26,189 nt of DNA from CBDUBU01 sp965365465 (lineage in GTDB: Bacteria > Bacteroidota > Rhodothermia > Rhodothermales > DASSAV01): positions 1 to 26,189 of the forward strand of contig CBDUBU010000017.1 in NCBI GenBank assembly GCA_965365465.1. The letters are read 5' to 3'. Positions 15,670 through 24,635 of the stretch are shown in pieces. Both the position numbers and the translations under genes were made by a program. Positions within the stretch are counted from its first letter, which is position 1. Each line of letters begins with the position of its first letter. The notes beneath the pieces were generated by a model. The model was not told the origin of the DNA. It made no database searches and saw only the letters and a program-made list of their open reading frames with translations.

Positions 15670-17838
15670 ATGATTACGACTGATTCAACGACCAGACTGA
15701 TTACGGTTCAACACAAACTTGCTACGAAGATACTGCCCGGCAAGCCTTACCCGCTGGGGACTACGTGGGACGGCCTGGGGGTCAACTTTGCGCTCTACAG
15801 CGCTCATGCCTCCAGCGTAGAGCTTGTTTTGTTCGATAGTCCGGAAGATACGGCGCCAACGCTCTCCATTGAGTTGCCGGAGCGCACAGGCCCTATCTGG
15901 CATGGTTACATTGCCAACCTTCGTCCGGGACAGCTTTACGGTTACCGGGTGCATGGACCGTTCAAACCTGAGGAAGGGCACCGGTTCAACCCGAACAAGG
16001 TGCTGCTTGATCCCTATGCCAAAGCCATAGGTCGGCCCATTCGGTGGCATGACAGTCTGTTTGGCTATGAGATTGGTAATCCGGACAAGGATCTTTCCTT
16101 CAGCGAGGAAGACAGCGCTCCGTATGCGCCGCTGGGAGCCGTGGTGGAAGAACGCTTCGAGTGGGGGGACGACCGGCCTCCCCGCATTCCCTGGGAGGAC
16201 ACAATCATCTATGAGACCCACGTTCGGGGAATCAGCATGTTGCATCCGGATGTCCCGGAGCATCTCAGGGGCACGTACCTGGGCCTTGTGTCCGAACCCA
16301 TTCTGGAGCATCTCAAGCGTCTGGGGGTAACCACCATTCAACTGCTTCCCGTTCATGCCAAAGTGCAGGACCGGCACCTCGTCGAGCGGGGACTGGCAAA
16401 CTACTGGGGGTACAACACGCTTGCCTATTTTGCGCCGGAACCTGAGTACGCAAGCTCAGCGCCGGAGGCTACCGTGCGCGACTTCAAGATGATGGTGCGG
16501 GCGCTTCATGCAGCCGGCTTCGAGGTTATCATCGATGTGGTGTACAACCATACCGGTGAGGGAAATCATCTGGGGCCGACGTTCTCTTTCCGGGGCATCG
16601 ACAACCTGGGTTACTACAAGGAAAACCCCGAGGACCCGCGATACCTGATGGATTACACCGGGACCGGAAACACACTCGACGCCGGAAATCCTTATGTGTT
16701 GCAACTCATCATGGACAGCCTGCGCTACTGGGTAACAGAGTTGCGGGTGGATGGCTTCCGCTTTGATCTGGCTGCTGCCCTGGCGCGTGAACTGTATGAG
16801 ATCGATATGCTGGCGGCTTTTTTCAAAATCATACAGCAGGACCCTGTGATCAGCCAGGTGAAGCTGATTGCAGAGCCGTGGGACGTAGGGCCGGGGGGCT
16901 ATCAGGTTGGCAGCTTCCCCTGGCAGTGGGCCGAGTGGAACGGACACTACCGGGACACGGTGCGCCGGTTCTGGCGCGGCGACCGCGACATCAAAGGAGA
17001 CTTTGCAACCCGGATTACCGGCTCCAGCGACCTGTATGAGTTGTCCGGCCGCCGTCCGTTTGCCTCTATCAATTTCATCACGGCGCATGACGGCTTCACG
17101 CTGGAGGACCTGGTCAGTTACCAGCGCAAGCACAACGAGGCCAACCTCGAAGGGAACCGGGACGGACACGAGCCTAATTACAGCACGAACTTCGGGGTTG
17201 AGGGGATGACTTCGGACACAAAGGTGCTGGCGCGTCGTGAGGCGCTCAAACGCAGTCTGATCAGCACGCTCTTCCTTTCTCAGGGGGTGCCCATGCTGCT
17301 GGGAGGAGACGAGCTTTCTCGGTCACAGCAGGGGAACAACAATGCGTATTGCCAGGACAATGAAGTGAACTGGTACGATTGGGATCTGGATGCACGCAAG
17401 CTCGAGTTCCTGGAATTCGTTCAGGATGCCATTGCATTCCGGAAGGTGCATCACAATTTCAGGCGCCGCCGCTTTCTGACCGGCAGGAATGAGAACGGCG
17501 CCAAAGATGCCATCTGGTGGCATCCGGACGGACACGAAATGACCCCTGAAGAATGGGGCAAATCTGACTTGCAGGCGTTTGGATTGTTTTTACGCGGCGA
17601 CCGGATCAAGGGAACGGATCGCCTAGGCAATCCTCTGGAAGACGATTTGCTGCTGCTCCTGTTTAACCCCGGCAACAAGGCGGTATCGTTCAAACTGCCC
17701 AATGAACTGGCCGGAGATCCGCAGCACTGGGAAGTTATACCCGAATTCAGGCGCAATCTGCCCCGGCGCATCTATCCCAACACGGACCTGATCCGGTTGA
17801 ACCCACACCTGCTTACCGTGGTTCGGGCCGTGCCGTAG
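15670..17838 (+). CDS. glgX: Glycogen debranching enzyme / isoamylase-type (GlgX/TreX)
   Basis: The 722-residue product hydrolyses alpha-1,6 branches in glycogen or limit dextrin (GH13, subfamily 11). An N-terminal CBM48 (about 24-125, starting PGKPYPLGTTWDGLGVNFAL) precedes the barrel. Motifs: DVVYNHTGEG (289-298), RVDGFRFDLA (359-368, nucleophile Asp366), LIAEPWDVGPGGYQVG (399-414, acid Glu402) and ITAHDGFT (470-477, Asp474). The length matches archaeal and bacterial TreX (about 700-720) and slightly exceeds E. coli GlgX (about 660). With treY and treZ next door, TreX is the apt functional name: it supplies linear chains to TreY. It is divergent from glgE and convergent with treY. No Shine-Dalgarno precedes the ATG. 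Confidence 0.95.
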   Translation: MITTDSTTRLITVQHKLATKILPGKPYPLGTTWDGLGVNFALYSAHASSVELVLFDSPEDTAPTLSIELPERTGPIWHGYIANLRPGQLYGYRVHGPFKPEEGHRFNPNKVLLDPYAKAIGRPIRWHDSLFGYEIGNPDKDLSFSEEDSAPYAPLGAVVEERFEWGDDRPPRIPWEDTIIYETHVRGISMLHPDVPEHLRGTYLGLVSEPILEHLKRLGVTTIQLLPVHAKVQDRHLVERGLANYWGYNTLAYFAPEPEYASSAPEATVRDFKMMVRALHAAGFEVIIDVVYNHTGEGNHLGPTFSFRGIDNLGYYKENPEDPRYLMDYTGTGNTLDAGNPYVLQLIMDSLRYWVTELRVDGFRFDLAAALARELYEIDMLAAFFKIIQQDPVISQVKLIAEPWDVGPGGYQVGSFPWQWAEWNGHYRDTVRRFWRGDRDIKGDFATRITGSSDLYELSGRRPFASINFITAHDGFTLEDLVSYQRKHNEANLEGNRDGHEPNYSTNFGVEGMTSDTKVLARREALKRSLISTLFLSQGVPMLLGGDELSRSQQGNNNAYCQDNEVNWYDWDLDARKLEFLEFVQDAIAFRKVHHNFRRRRFLTGRNENGAKDAIWWHPDGHEMTPEEWGKSDLQAFGLFLRGDRIKGTDRLGNPLEDDLLLLLFNPGNKAVSFKLPNELAGDPQHWEVIPEFRRNLPRRIYPNTDLIRLNPHLLTVVRAVP

Positions 17839-17859
17839 GGTGAGGCAGGCTTTCCGGCA

Positions 17860-17877
17860 AGCAACTCTGTCGTTGCT
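17860..17877. terminator. Small stem-loop between convergent glgX and treY, possible two-way terminator
   Basis: AGCAAC (17860-17865) pairs with GTTGCT (17872-17877) around a six-base loop, in the 49-base gap where two convergent genes end. The stem is short and no T-run follows on either strand, so it is at best a weak terminator or RNA-stabilising hairpin. Confidence 0.3.
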
Positions 17878-17887
17878 CCAGGGACGG

Positions 17888-20518
17888 TTATACGCTTTTC
17901 AGAACAGCCCACGGCAAGGGGAGGTCATCGGTTTGCAAACTGGCGGCAGGGCCAAGATGAGCGCCGCTCAGGACTTCTTCCCATTCCGTTTTTGCAAGTT
18001 CATCCGGCAGACGGACGGATGCGGAAGTGTGCTCGCCCCAGGAAACAGGAAAACGGGGAGCCAGCACGACCAGCGCATCCTGCTCATGTTCTCTGGTATA
18101 TCCGATCCAGTAGTCGGCGCCCGGCCCTTCCAGATCCAGGGGACGGTATGATCCGTGGAAGAGTTGAGGATGGGTCCTGCGTAGCCGTAGCAATCTGGCT
18201 ATGATGTACAGTTTGGCCTTTTCGTCCTGCGCATCGATCATTGCATGGACGGCTTCTGCATTCGGCTCACTTAATAAGTCCTCCAGCGCTTCCAGCAGTG
18301 CTTTGCGCCTTTCGTAGTCTACCGGACGCCGGTTGTCAGGATCGACCAGCGAAAGGTCAAACAGTTCGCATCCCTGGTAGAAATCAGGAATCCCCGGCGT
18401 GGTAGCCTTGATAACCGTCTGACTCAATATGTTGAAAAAACCGTAGCGTGCAAGATCTGCCGAGAACGATTGAATGGCCTCGCCGGTGCGAGGATCGGCA
18501 AGCATATCCCGGACGAACGTTTTCAGCTGATCTTCGTAGGCGGGTTCCGGGTTGATCCAGCTCGTGTGCAGTTTGCTTTCACGCGATGCTTTTTGCATGT
18601 AGTCTGCAAGCCTTTCCGGCAGTTCGCTCCGGTCGGCATCGTACCAGAGCGCAGCAAGCACCTGAAAAAACAGATATTCGTCACGGCGCGACGGAGCACG
18701 CTCGCCGCGATGCTCGTCAGCAATCAGGGCCAGCGCATTCACTACCTCGTCCCATGCTTCCGGCAACTCTGCCAGGACGATGAGGCGCATCCGGGTGTCC
18801 TCGCCGCGTTTGTGATCGTGCGTTGCTGTGGCAAGCAGGTTATTCGGGTAGCGGAGCGCCCGGTAGCGGGCATGAGAGTGGAACGCCTGAAGCGACTGGC
18901 AGAAGCGCCCCGGCTCTCCGCCTACTTCGTTCAGCGCCACGAGCTTCAGGTAGCGGTAGAATGCGGTATCCTCAACGCCTTTCGCCGCTACGGGGGCCGT
19001 ATACTGCTGGAAACGTCCTGTCCACTGGCGCTGGATGTCCCGCAGATCGTCGCGCACCTCCCCCAGGATAACTTGCGCAATAAACTGGTAGACGGTTGGC
19101 TCGGCGACCGGATTTTGCTGTCTGGCTTTATGCACAGCCATCTGGACTACTTCGCGAGCCTCCTCCTGTTCATGGGGCAGATAGGTGCGATACCTGTCGA
19201 AAGCAGCAACTACTTCCATGAGCGCTTCGCGGAGCGCCTCCAGCGTGAAATCCCGCGTGTGATAGTCTGCCTCCGAAATGCGATCCAACTCATAGGCAAG
19301 GCGGAAGAGTTCGCTGGAAAGGGTGCTCGACATAACCGAATGCTTGCTATCATGGACGACGTCCTCATAGGATTCATAATCCATTACAAAACGGCGGTAC
19401 GTGCGGTCCAGCAGCCATTCGCCTTCCGGGTACACCAGGATGCCCATGACATCGTTCATGAACTCATATCCTGTGGTTCCATCCACCATCCACCCCGTCG
19501 GGAGGGTTTCGCCGGGCGCAAGTATTTTTTCGACCCATATATGCTGCGCCCCGATATGCCGCAGGTCGCTCAGGTACTCATGAGGACTGAAAAGCCCATC
19601 CACATGGTCAATGCGCACCCCGGCCACGCCTTCCTTGCTCAGCAATTTCCCCAGCAAACGGTGCGCATCCCAGAAAACCTGTCCGTCTTCCATGCGAAGC
19701 CCGACGAGGTCGTTTATGTCAAAGAAACGACGGAAGTTGATCTCGTGTCCGGCGGTTTTCCAGTAAGAGAGACGCCAGAACTGTCGTTCCAGCAGGGTGT
19801 GGAGCGCTTCGCCCCGTATTTGTTTAACGAGATTATCCAGATCCACGCGCTCTGCCAGGGCCAGCAAGCGAGGGCGCAGGGCCTCCGCCTTTTCTCGTTG
19901 GCGGGGCGCCAGCGTTTCATAAGCCTGAAGCAAATCCTTCAAGTCCCAGTAGGTCGATGTGCGTTCATAGTGAGGCAGGATGGTTTCCAGGATGTCAACG
20001 TAGGTGGCGGGACTCAGAGCGTAGCGGTGGGTGTAATAGGCGGCATAGAAACGCCCGTCGTCATAGGCGAGCGAGATCTCTTCGCGGTCAAATGCTTCGC
20101 CATAGGTGCTGCCGAGAAAAGGAAGAAGAATTTTGCCCTGCAATTCCAGCTTGAGAGGATTCCAGTCAATGTCAAAGTAACCGGCGTAGGGAGAGAAGGG
20201 GCCATAGGCCAGTACATCCTGCCAGGAAACGTTGCGTGGGCCAACCCCGGCATGGTTCGGCACGAAATCAAGGATCAGTTCCAGATCGGCATGAGAAGCG
20301 GCCATACATAGCGATTCGAATCCCTCTTCTCCTCCGAGGTCCGTACGGAGTTTGTTATGATCGATCACGTCATAGCCGTGCGTGCTGCCGCTCCGGGCCT
20401 GTGTGACGGGAGAAAGGTAGAGATGGCTGATTCCCAGCCGTTTCAGGTACGGAATCAGGGCTTCCGCGTCTGAAAAAGTGAAGGAAGGCTGAAGCTGGAG
20501 ACGGTAGGTAGCGATCAT
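17888..20518 (-). CDS. treY: Maltooligosyltrehalose synthase
   Basis: The 876-residue product rearranges the reducing-end alpha-1,4 bond of a maltooligosaccharide into alpha,alpha-1,1, giving maltooligosyltrehalose (GH13, subfamily 26). It begins with the family's typical MIATYRLQL. Motifs: HGYDVIDHNKL (47-57), LILDFVPNHAG (81-91), GVRIDHVDGL (300-309, nucleophile Asp304), IWVEKIL (327-333, acid Glu330) and, later, ATATHDHKRGEDTRMR, with the third carboxylate region. A long helical insertion (about 180-260) and a mid-protein helical region (about 400-480) are typical. Length is within the family range (about 700-950). It is 149 bases after treZ on the same strand, so co-transcription is possible, though the gap holds its own symmetrical element. 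The gene is convergent with glgX. Confidence 0.95.
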   Translation of the reverse strand: MIATYRLQLQPSFTFSDAEALIPYLKRLGISHLYLSPVTQARSGSTHGYDVIDHNKLRTDLGGEEGFESLCMAASHADLELILDFVPNHAGVGPRNVSWQDVLAYGPFSPYAGYFDIDWNPLKLELQGKILLPFLGSTYGEAFDREEISLAYDDGRFYAAYYTHRYALSPATYVDILETILPHYERTSTYWDLKDLLQAYETLAPRQREKAEALRPRLLALAERVDLDNLVKQIRGEALHTLLERQFWRLSYWKTAGHEINFRRFFDINDLVGLRMEDGQVFWDAHRLLGKLLSKEGVAGVRIDHVDGLFSPHEYLSDLRHIGAQHIWVEKILAPGETLPTGWMVDGTTGYEFMNDVMGILVYPEGEWLLDRTYRRFVMDYESYEDVVHDSKHSVMSSTLSSELFRLAYELDRISEADYHTRDFTLEALREALMEVVAAFDRYRTYLPHEQEEAREVVQMAVHKARQQNPVAEPTVYQFIAQVILGEVRDDLRDIQRQWTGRFQQYTAPVAAKGVEDTAFYRYLKLVALNEVGGEPGRFCQSLQAFHSHARYRALRYPNNLLATATHDHKRGEDTRMRLIVLAELPEAWDEVVNALALIADEHRGERAPSRRDEYLFFQVLAALWYDADRSELPERLADYMQKASRESKLHTSWINPEPAYEDQLKTFVRDMLADPRTGEAIQSFSADLARYGFFNILSQTVIKATTPGIPDFYQGCELFDLSLVDPDNRRPVDYERRKALLEALEDLLSEPNAEAVHAMIDAQDEKAKLYIIARLLRLRRTHPQLFHGSYRPLDLEGPGADYWIGYTREHEQDALVVLAPRFPVSWGEHTSASVRLPDELAKTEWEEVLSGAHLGPAASLQTDDLPLPWAVLKSV

Positions 20519-20581
20519 AAATGAGGTGTAATCAATGCCAGGTCATATCCTGCGAACGGAGAGTCAACCCATGAAAATACA

Positions 20582-20622
20582 GAACCGAAAAACAGGATAT
20601 GGAAACGAATCCGTTTCGGTTC
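20582..20622. repeat. Inverted repeat with a competing inner hairpin, between treZ and treY
   Basis: GAACCGAAA (20582-20590) and TTTCGGTTC (20614-20622) are perfect 9-base reverse complements, 23 bases apart. Inside, GAAACG (20602-20607) and CGTTTC (20612-20617) form a second perfect stem with a four-base loop. The two stems share bases 20614-20617, so RNA can form one or the other. It sits 64-104 bases before the treY start. It could be a two-site operator or an RNA switch affecting treY; the sequence alone does not decide. Confidence 0.45.
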
Positions 20623-20667
20623 GTTGCGATAGTTACAGCCATTTCCGGATAGCGCGCAAAGCCCCTG

Positions 20668-22458
20668 TCAGGGAGTGCGCACTACCATAGCGCCCGGCTG
20701 TGGAAAGAAAATCTGCCCGCTTCGCACTTCCGGCGCCTGGCCGTTTCCGGCATATTGCGCCATTTCTGTGTGCAAGATCACCTCGGCGCCTTCTGCGAGA
20801 GGAAGGGTATGGCTCTCTGCAACGGTAACCAGCAACTCGTAACGCCCGCGTTTTACCACAAGGTCTTTTTCGCCGGCGGCTGCAACCTCGACGCCGGGTT
20901 CCAATTCCCGGCGAAGACGCAGCATATCCCTGTAGAGATTGCGGGTATTTGCATGGATAGATGCCTTCAATTCGTCCCAGTTCAGCTTGCTCCGGTAGAA
21001 GGTTTCAGGTTCTTGCGGGTCCGGCACTTCGCCGCCAAACCCGACGAAGTGTTTGAACTCTTCCTTCCGGCCTGCGCTGACCAGCACCCCAAGTTCGGCG
21101 TGATGGTCTGAGAAGAACTGAAACGGCGTGTCCGCCGCCCACTCCTGTCCCATGAACAGCAGCGGAAGCTCCGGCGCAAACAGCAGCAGAGCCGACACCG
21201 CGCGGTAAACCGGCAAAGAAATGTCCTGGTGCAGACGGTTGCCATGCGGACGGTTTCCGATCTGGTCGTGGTTCTGGATGCAGATGACGCATTGGTCCAG
21301 CCGTATCCCGGAAGGGTCCGTGCCCCGCTTGGACCCCATGACAGGATCAAAACGCCCGTCAAAAAACCACCCTTGCCGGAGCGTTTCGGCGACTTTGTTC
21401 ATGTCGGAACCGGCATAGCTTGCATAATAGCCATCGGAGTCGCCGGCTGTCATGTTGCGGATCTGGTGGTGAAAGTCGTCTGCCCACAGCCCGTCAAGTC
21501 CATATCCGCCCTGGTCTCTCGGAGAGATCAGCCGGGTCATGTTTCGCGGGTCCTCTGCGATGAGAATGCGGTGCGGGCCGCTTTCGAGCGCATTCACATG
21601 ATCTGCCAGTTCGGCCAAAAAATGCGTTTCACTGTCGTCCACCAGCGCGTTGGTAGCATCGAGGCGCAGCCCGTCGATATGGTATTCCCGGAGCCAGTGG
21701 AGGGCGTTCTCGATGAAGAAGTGCCGCACACCTTCGCTATGTATGTCATCCAGATTGATGGCTGGTCCCCATGGCGTATGGTGATGCTCGGTAAACATGG
21801 GCGCAAAAGCAGCCACGTAAGCGCCGTCAGGTCCCAGATGGTTGTAGATCACATCAAGAAATACGGCAAGTCCGGCTTGATGCGCTGCATCGACGAGATC
21901 GCGGAGGTCGTCAGGCGATCCGTAGGCGCGGCTTGGCGCAAAGAGGGCGGCATGGTCGTAGCCCCAGCCCCAGCGTCCGGGGAAATCCGCAACAGGCATA
22001 AGCTCTATGGCTGTGATGCCCAGGTCTTTGAGATAAGACAGGCGGTCTTTGACTCCGGCAAAGGTCCCCTCCGGCGAAAAGGTCCCGACGTGCAACTCAT
22101 AAAAGACCAGGTCTTTTTGCGGAATGCCTTGCCAGTCCCCATCTGACCACTGGTATTGCGTGGGATCAACCACCATGGAGGGGCCATGTACACCCTGCGG
22201 CTGAAAACGGGAGGCAGGGTCCGGGAAAATGTGTTCCTCATTGAGCCTGTAGCGGTAGAGATCTCCGGGTCTGGCTTCCCGGACGAACTTCTCGTAGAAT
22301 CCTCCTTCGCCGGAATCCAGCGCCAGCGTCTGGCCTGATGATTCCAGCGCCAGATCCATCCGTTGTATGGTGGGCGCCCAGACGCGAAAGCGGACTCCGT
22401 CTTTTTCAGGAAGTGCGCCGAGGGGAAGTTTATCCATGAGAAGTATATCTGTAATCAT
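20668..22458 (-). CDS. treZ: Maltooligosyltrehalose trehalohydrolase
   Basis: The 596-residue product hydrolyses maltooligosyltrehalose to free trehalose and a shortened glucan (GH13, subfamily 10), completing the TreX-TreY-TreZ route. An N-terminal beta domain (about 12-100, GVRFRVWAP) precedes the barrel. Motifs: FYELHVGTFSPEGTF (119-133), DVIYNHLGPDGAY (202-214), IDGLRLDATNAL (261-272, nucleophile Asp267), LIAEDPRN (299-306, acid Glu302) and QNHDQIGNR, carrying the third Asp. Length is normal. Two starts are close, at 22458 and at 22437 (Met8); neither has a Shine-Dalgarno, and the second gives an N-terminus more like the family. It lies 135 bases after uvrC, with two copies of CAGAACCGG between, suggesting its own promoter. 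Confidence 0.94.
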   Translation of the reverse strand: MITDILLMDKLPLGALPEKDGVRFRVWAPTIQRMDLALESSGQTLALDSGEGGFYEKFVREARPGDLYRYRLNEEHIFPDPASRFQPQGVHGPSMVVDPTQYQWSDGDWQGIPQKDLVFYELHVGTFSPEGTFAGVKDRLSYLKDLGITAIELMPVADFPGRWGWGYDHAALFAPSRAYGSPDDLRDLVDAAHQAGLAVFLDVIYNHLGPDGAYVAAFAPMFTEHHHTPWGPAINLDDIHSEGVRHFFIENALHWLREYHIDGLRLDATNALVDDSETHFLAELADHVNALESGPHRILIAEDPRNMTRLISPRDQGGYGLDGLWADDFHHQIRNMTAGDSDGYYASYAGSDMNKVAETLRQGWFFDGRFDPVMGSKRGTDPSGIRLDQCVICIQNHDQIGNRPHGNRLHQDISLPVYRAVSALLLFAPELPLLFMGQEWAADTPFQFFSDHHAELGVLVSAGRKEEFKHFVGFGGEVPDPQEPETFYRSKLNWDELKASIHANTRNLYRDMLRLRRELEPGVEVAAAGEKDLVVKRGRYELLVTVAESHTLPLAEGAEVILHTEMAQYAGNGQAPEVRSGQIFFPQPGAMVVRTP

Positions 22459-22486
22459 TCAGCAGCTTGGTGGGTTGTTCTGCGTC

Positions 22487-22557
22487 CAGAACCGGTCGTG
22501 GCCGTACAAAGTGCCCGCAGCGGGAAACCATATGGCAGCATCGTTACACAGAACCGG
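22487..22557. repeat. Two exact copies of CAGAACCGG upstream of treZ
   Basis: Copies lie at 22487-22495 and 22549-22557, 62 bases apart in the same orientation, within the 135-base gap between uvrC and treZ. A CAGAACCG also begins at 20580 before treY, within its inverted repeat, and a GAACCGG on the minus strand occurs in the glgE-glgX region. Six-turn spacing and location suggest possible binding sites. The motif also turns up inside coding sequence (about 5070 and 6150), so chance is not excluded. Confidence 0.3.
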
Positions 22558-22593
22558 CTTGTTCGCCTGGCTATATAGGGAAAACTGTCGGGT

Positions 22594-24450
22594 TCAGCCT
22601 TCTTCCGCAGCGTTCTGTTCTTCATAGTGGCGGCGAATCCGCTGCGCCATTGACTGCCCAACCACGCTGGAAAGATCCTGAAGTGAGGCCCGCTTCACGC
22701 GTTTGACGGAACCGAGTACACTCAGCAGTTTTCGCACGGTTTTTTCCCCTACGCCCGGAATGTCCATCAACTCGGAATGCAGCGTTTTGAGCTGGCGTTG
22801 CTTGCGCTGGAAGGTGACCGCAAAGCGATGCGCTTCGTTGCGAATACGCTGCAAGAGTTGGAGCGAAGAACTGGTTCGGGGTATCAGCACCGATTCTGTA
22901 TCTCCCGGAAAGAAGACCTCTTCCAGACGTTTCGCCAGTCCCACGACAGGAAATCTTCCGTAGACCCCGGCCTTTTGCAGCGCTTCAACGGCGCTCGAAA
23001 GCTGGCCTTTGCCGCCGTCGATGACGACAAGGTCGGGCCACGGGCCGTTCTCTTCCAGCGTCCGGGCAAACCGGCGCTGGATTACTTCGCGCATCGACTG
23101 GAAGTCATCGGGTTTGCCTTCGTCTACACTCCTGATCTTGTAGGTTCTGTAGTCGCTTTTTTTAGGCCTTCCGTCTTCAAAGACGACGCAAGAGGCCACG
23201 GTTCCGGTGCCGCCGAGATGGGAAATGTCAAAACACTCCATGCGCCGGGGAAGGTGTGGAAGATGCATGTCCCGCTGAAGCGCCTTCACCGAGTGCGGGA
23301 TACGGCCTTCTTCCTGTTTCGCTTTCTGAAGCTTCCATTCATCGAGGAGCAGCCTGGCATTGGCCTCTACCATCCGCATCAGTCCTGCCTTGTCTCCGCG
23401 TTCCGGTACTTTGACGGGTACGATTTTGCCTCGATTGTGTTGGAGCAGTTCTTCGAGGGGCTCCGGGTTATCCAGCGCGGACGATAACAAAACCTCCTCC
23501 GGGAAAAAGGTCGATTCGGTGTAATAGTTTTCCAGCAGCGTTTGCATCAGTTCCTCATCGGTGCGTTCTTCGATTCGACGCAGGTACTTATGCTGTCTGC
23601 CGATCACCTTACCCTCTCGCACCTTGAACAATACCCCGCAGGCGATATCCTCTTCCCGATCCGTCGCCAGGGCAAAAAGGTCGCGGTCTGTGAAGTCCTG
23701 GCTAACGATTCGCTGTTTCTCCGAATAGCGTTCGAGCGCAACAGCTTGGTCGCGCAGTTCTGCTGCTTCCTCGAATCTCGTTTCCGCAGCAAGGCGCTTC
23801 ATCTCATCCTTGAGCAGATCGATCAATTGTTTCGTATGGCCGTTCAGGAGCTTCTCTACCTGCCGGATGGTCTGGTTGTAATCGGCTTCTGACTGGTATC
23901 CGACGCAGGGGGCGCCGCACTTATTGATGTGGTATTCGAGGCACGCCTGGAATTTTCCCGCTGCAATCGGCTCAGGGGCCAGGTTCAGATTACAGGTTCG
24001 CAGCTTGAAAATGGAGCGAATGGTTCGCAGGATCACCTTCATGTTCTTCACGTCCGTATAAGGCCCGAAATACTTCGAGCCATCCCGACGGACGCGCCGC
24101 GTTGGGAATACGCGCGGAAAGCGTTCTCGCGTAACGCATATATATGGATAAGACTTGTCGTCCTTCAGGTTGACGTTGTACCGGGGCTTGAGCTTCTTGA
24201 TCAGGTTGTTCTCAAGAATCAGCGCCTCTGCCTCGGTGTCTGTGACGATTACTTCAACATCGTAGATCTTGCTGACGAGGGCCTGGAGGCGTCCCTCCCG
24301 AGGACGGCCCTCCTGAAAATAGGAGCGGACCCGATTGCGGAGATTCTTTGCTTTCCCAACGTACAGCACGGTCCCTTCTGCGTCCTTGTGCTGGTAAACA
24401 CCGGGACCAGTGGGCAGGTTGGCAAGCTTTTCTTCCAGCGTCGCATTCAT
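22594..24450 (-). CDS. uvrC: Excinuclease ABC subunit C
   Basis: The 618-residue product is the dual-incision nuclease of nucleotide excision repair; it acts with UvrA and UvrB on damaged DNA. The GIY-YIG domain (about 14-95) has PGVYQHKD (16-23) and VLYVGKAKNLRNR (28-40), which cuts 3' of the lesion. Four cysteines at 153, 170, 178 and 182 match the spacing of the UvrC iron-sulfur cluster. A UVR motif lies near 206-240 and binds UvrB. The RNase H-like C-terminal nuclease has MECFDISHLGGTGTVAS and DLVVIDGGKGQLSSA, cutting 5'. Helix-hairpin-helix repeats follow (DIPGVGEKTVRKLL). Length is standard. It is upstream of treZ on the same strand, but a functional link is unlikely. No Shine-Dalgarno is seen. 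Confidence 0.97.
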   Translation of the reverse strand: MNATLEEKLANLPTGPGVYQHKDAEGTVLYVGKAKNLRNRVRSYFQEGRPREGRLQALVSKIYDVEVIVTDTEAEALILENNLIKKLKPRYNVNLKDDKSYPYICVTRERFPRVFPTRRVRRDGSKYFGPYTDVKNMKVILRTIRSIFKLRTCNLNLAPEPIAAGKFQACLEYHINKCGAPCVGYQSEADYNQTIRQVEKLLNGHTKQLIDLLKDEMKRLAAETRFEEAAELRDQAVALERYSEKQRIVSQDFTDRDLFALATDREEDIACGVLFKVREGKVIGRQHKYLRRIEERTDEELMQTLLENYYTESTFFPEEVLLSSALDNPEPLEELLQHNRGKIVPVKVPERGDKAGLMRMVEANARLLLDEWKLQKAKQEEGRIPHSVKALQRDMHLPHLPRRMECFDISHLGGTGTVASCVVFEDGRPKKSDYRTYKIRSVDEGKPDDFQSMREVIQRRFARTLEENGPWPDLVVIDGGKGQLSSAVEALQKAGVYGRFPVVGLAKRLEEVFFPGDTESVLIPRTSSSLQLLQRIRNEAHRFAVTFQRKQRQLKTLHSELMDIPGVGEKTVRKLLSVLGSVKRVKRASLQDLSSVVGQSMAQRIRRHYEEQNAAEEG

Positions 24451-24635
24451 GCGCGTATCACTACCTGGCGCTTATCATTTCTGCGGGGAAGGGATTACGC
24501 CCTTAAGTTTGGCGAAGATCCTCCGATACCTGAGTCACGAGCAGGTATATTCCGGCGCGAAAAAAAGCGCTCTCCAAACGGTTTGCTGCTCAAGAAACAG
24601 ACAGCTTTATTGCCGGCACAGATAGAGGTGTGCAG

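Noticed and set aside
18470..20311. A 613-codon open frame on the plus strand opposite treY
   Set aside because: It is antisense to an intact treY with all catalytic motifs, and has no recognisable domain, so codon bias of treY explains it.
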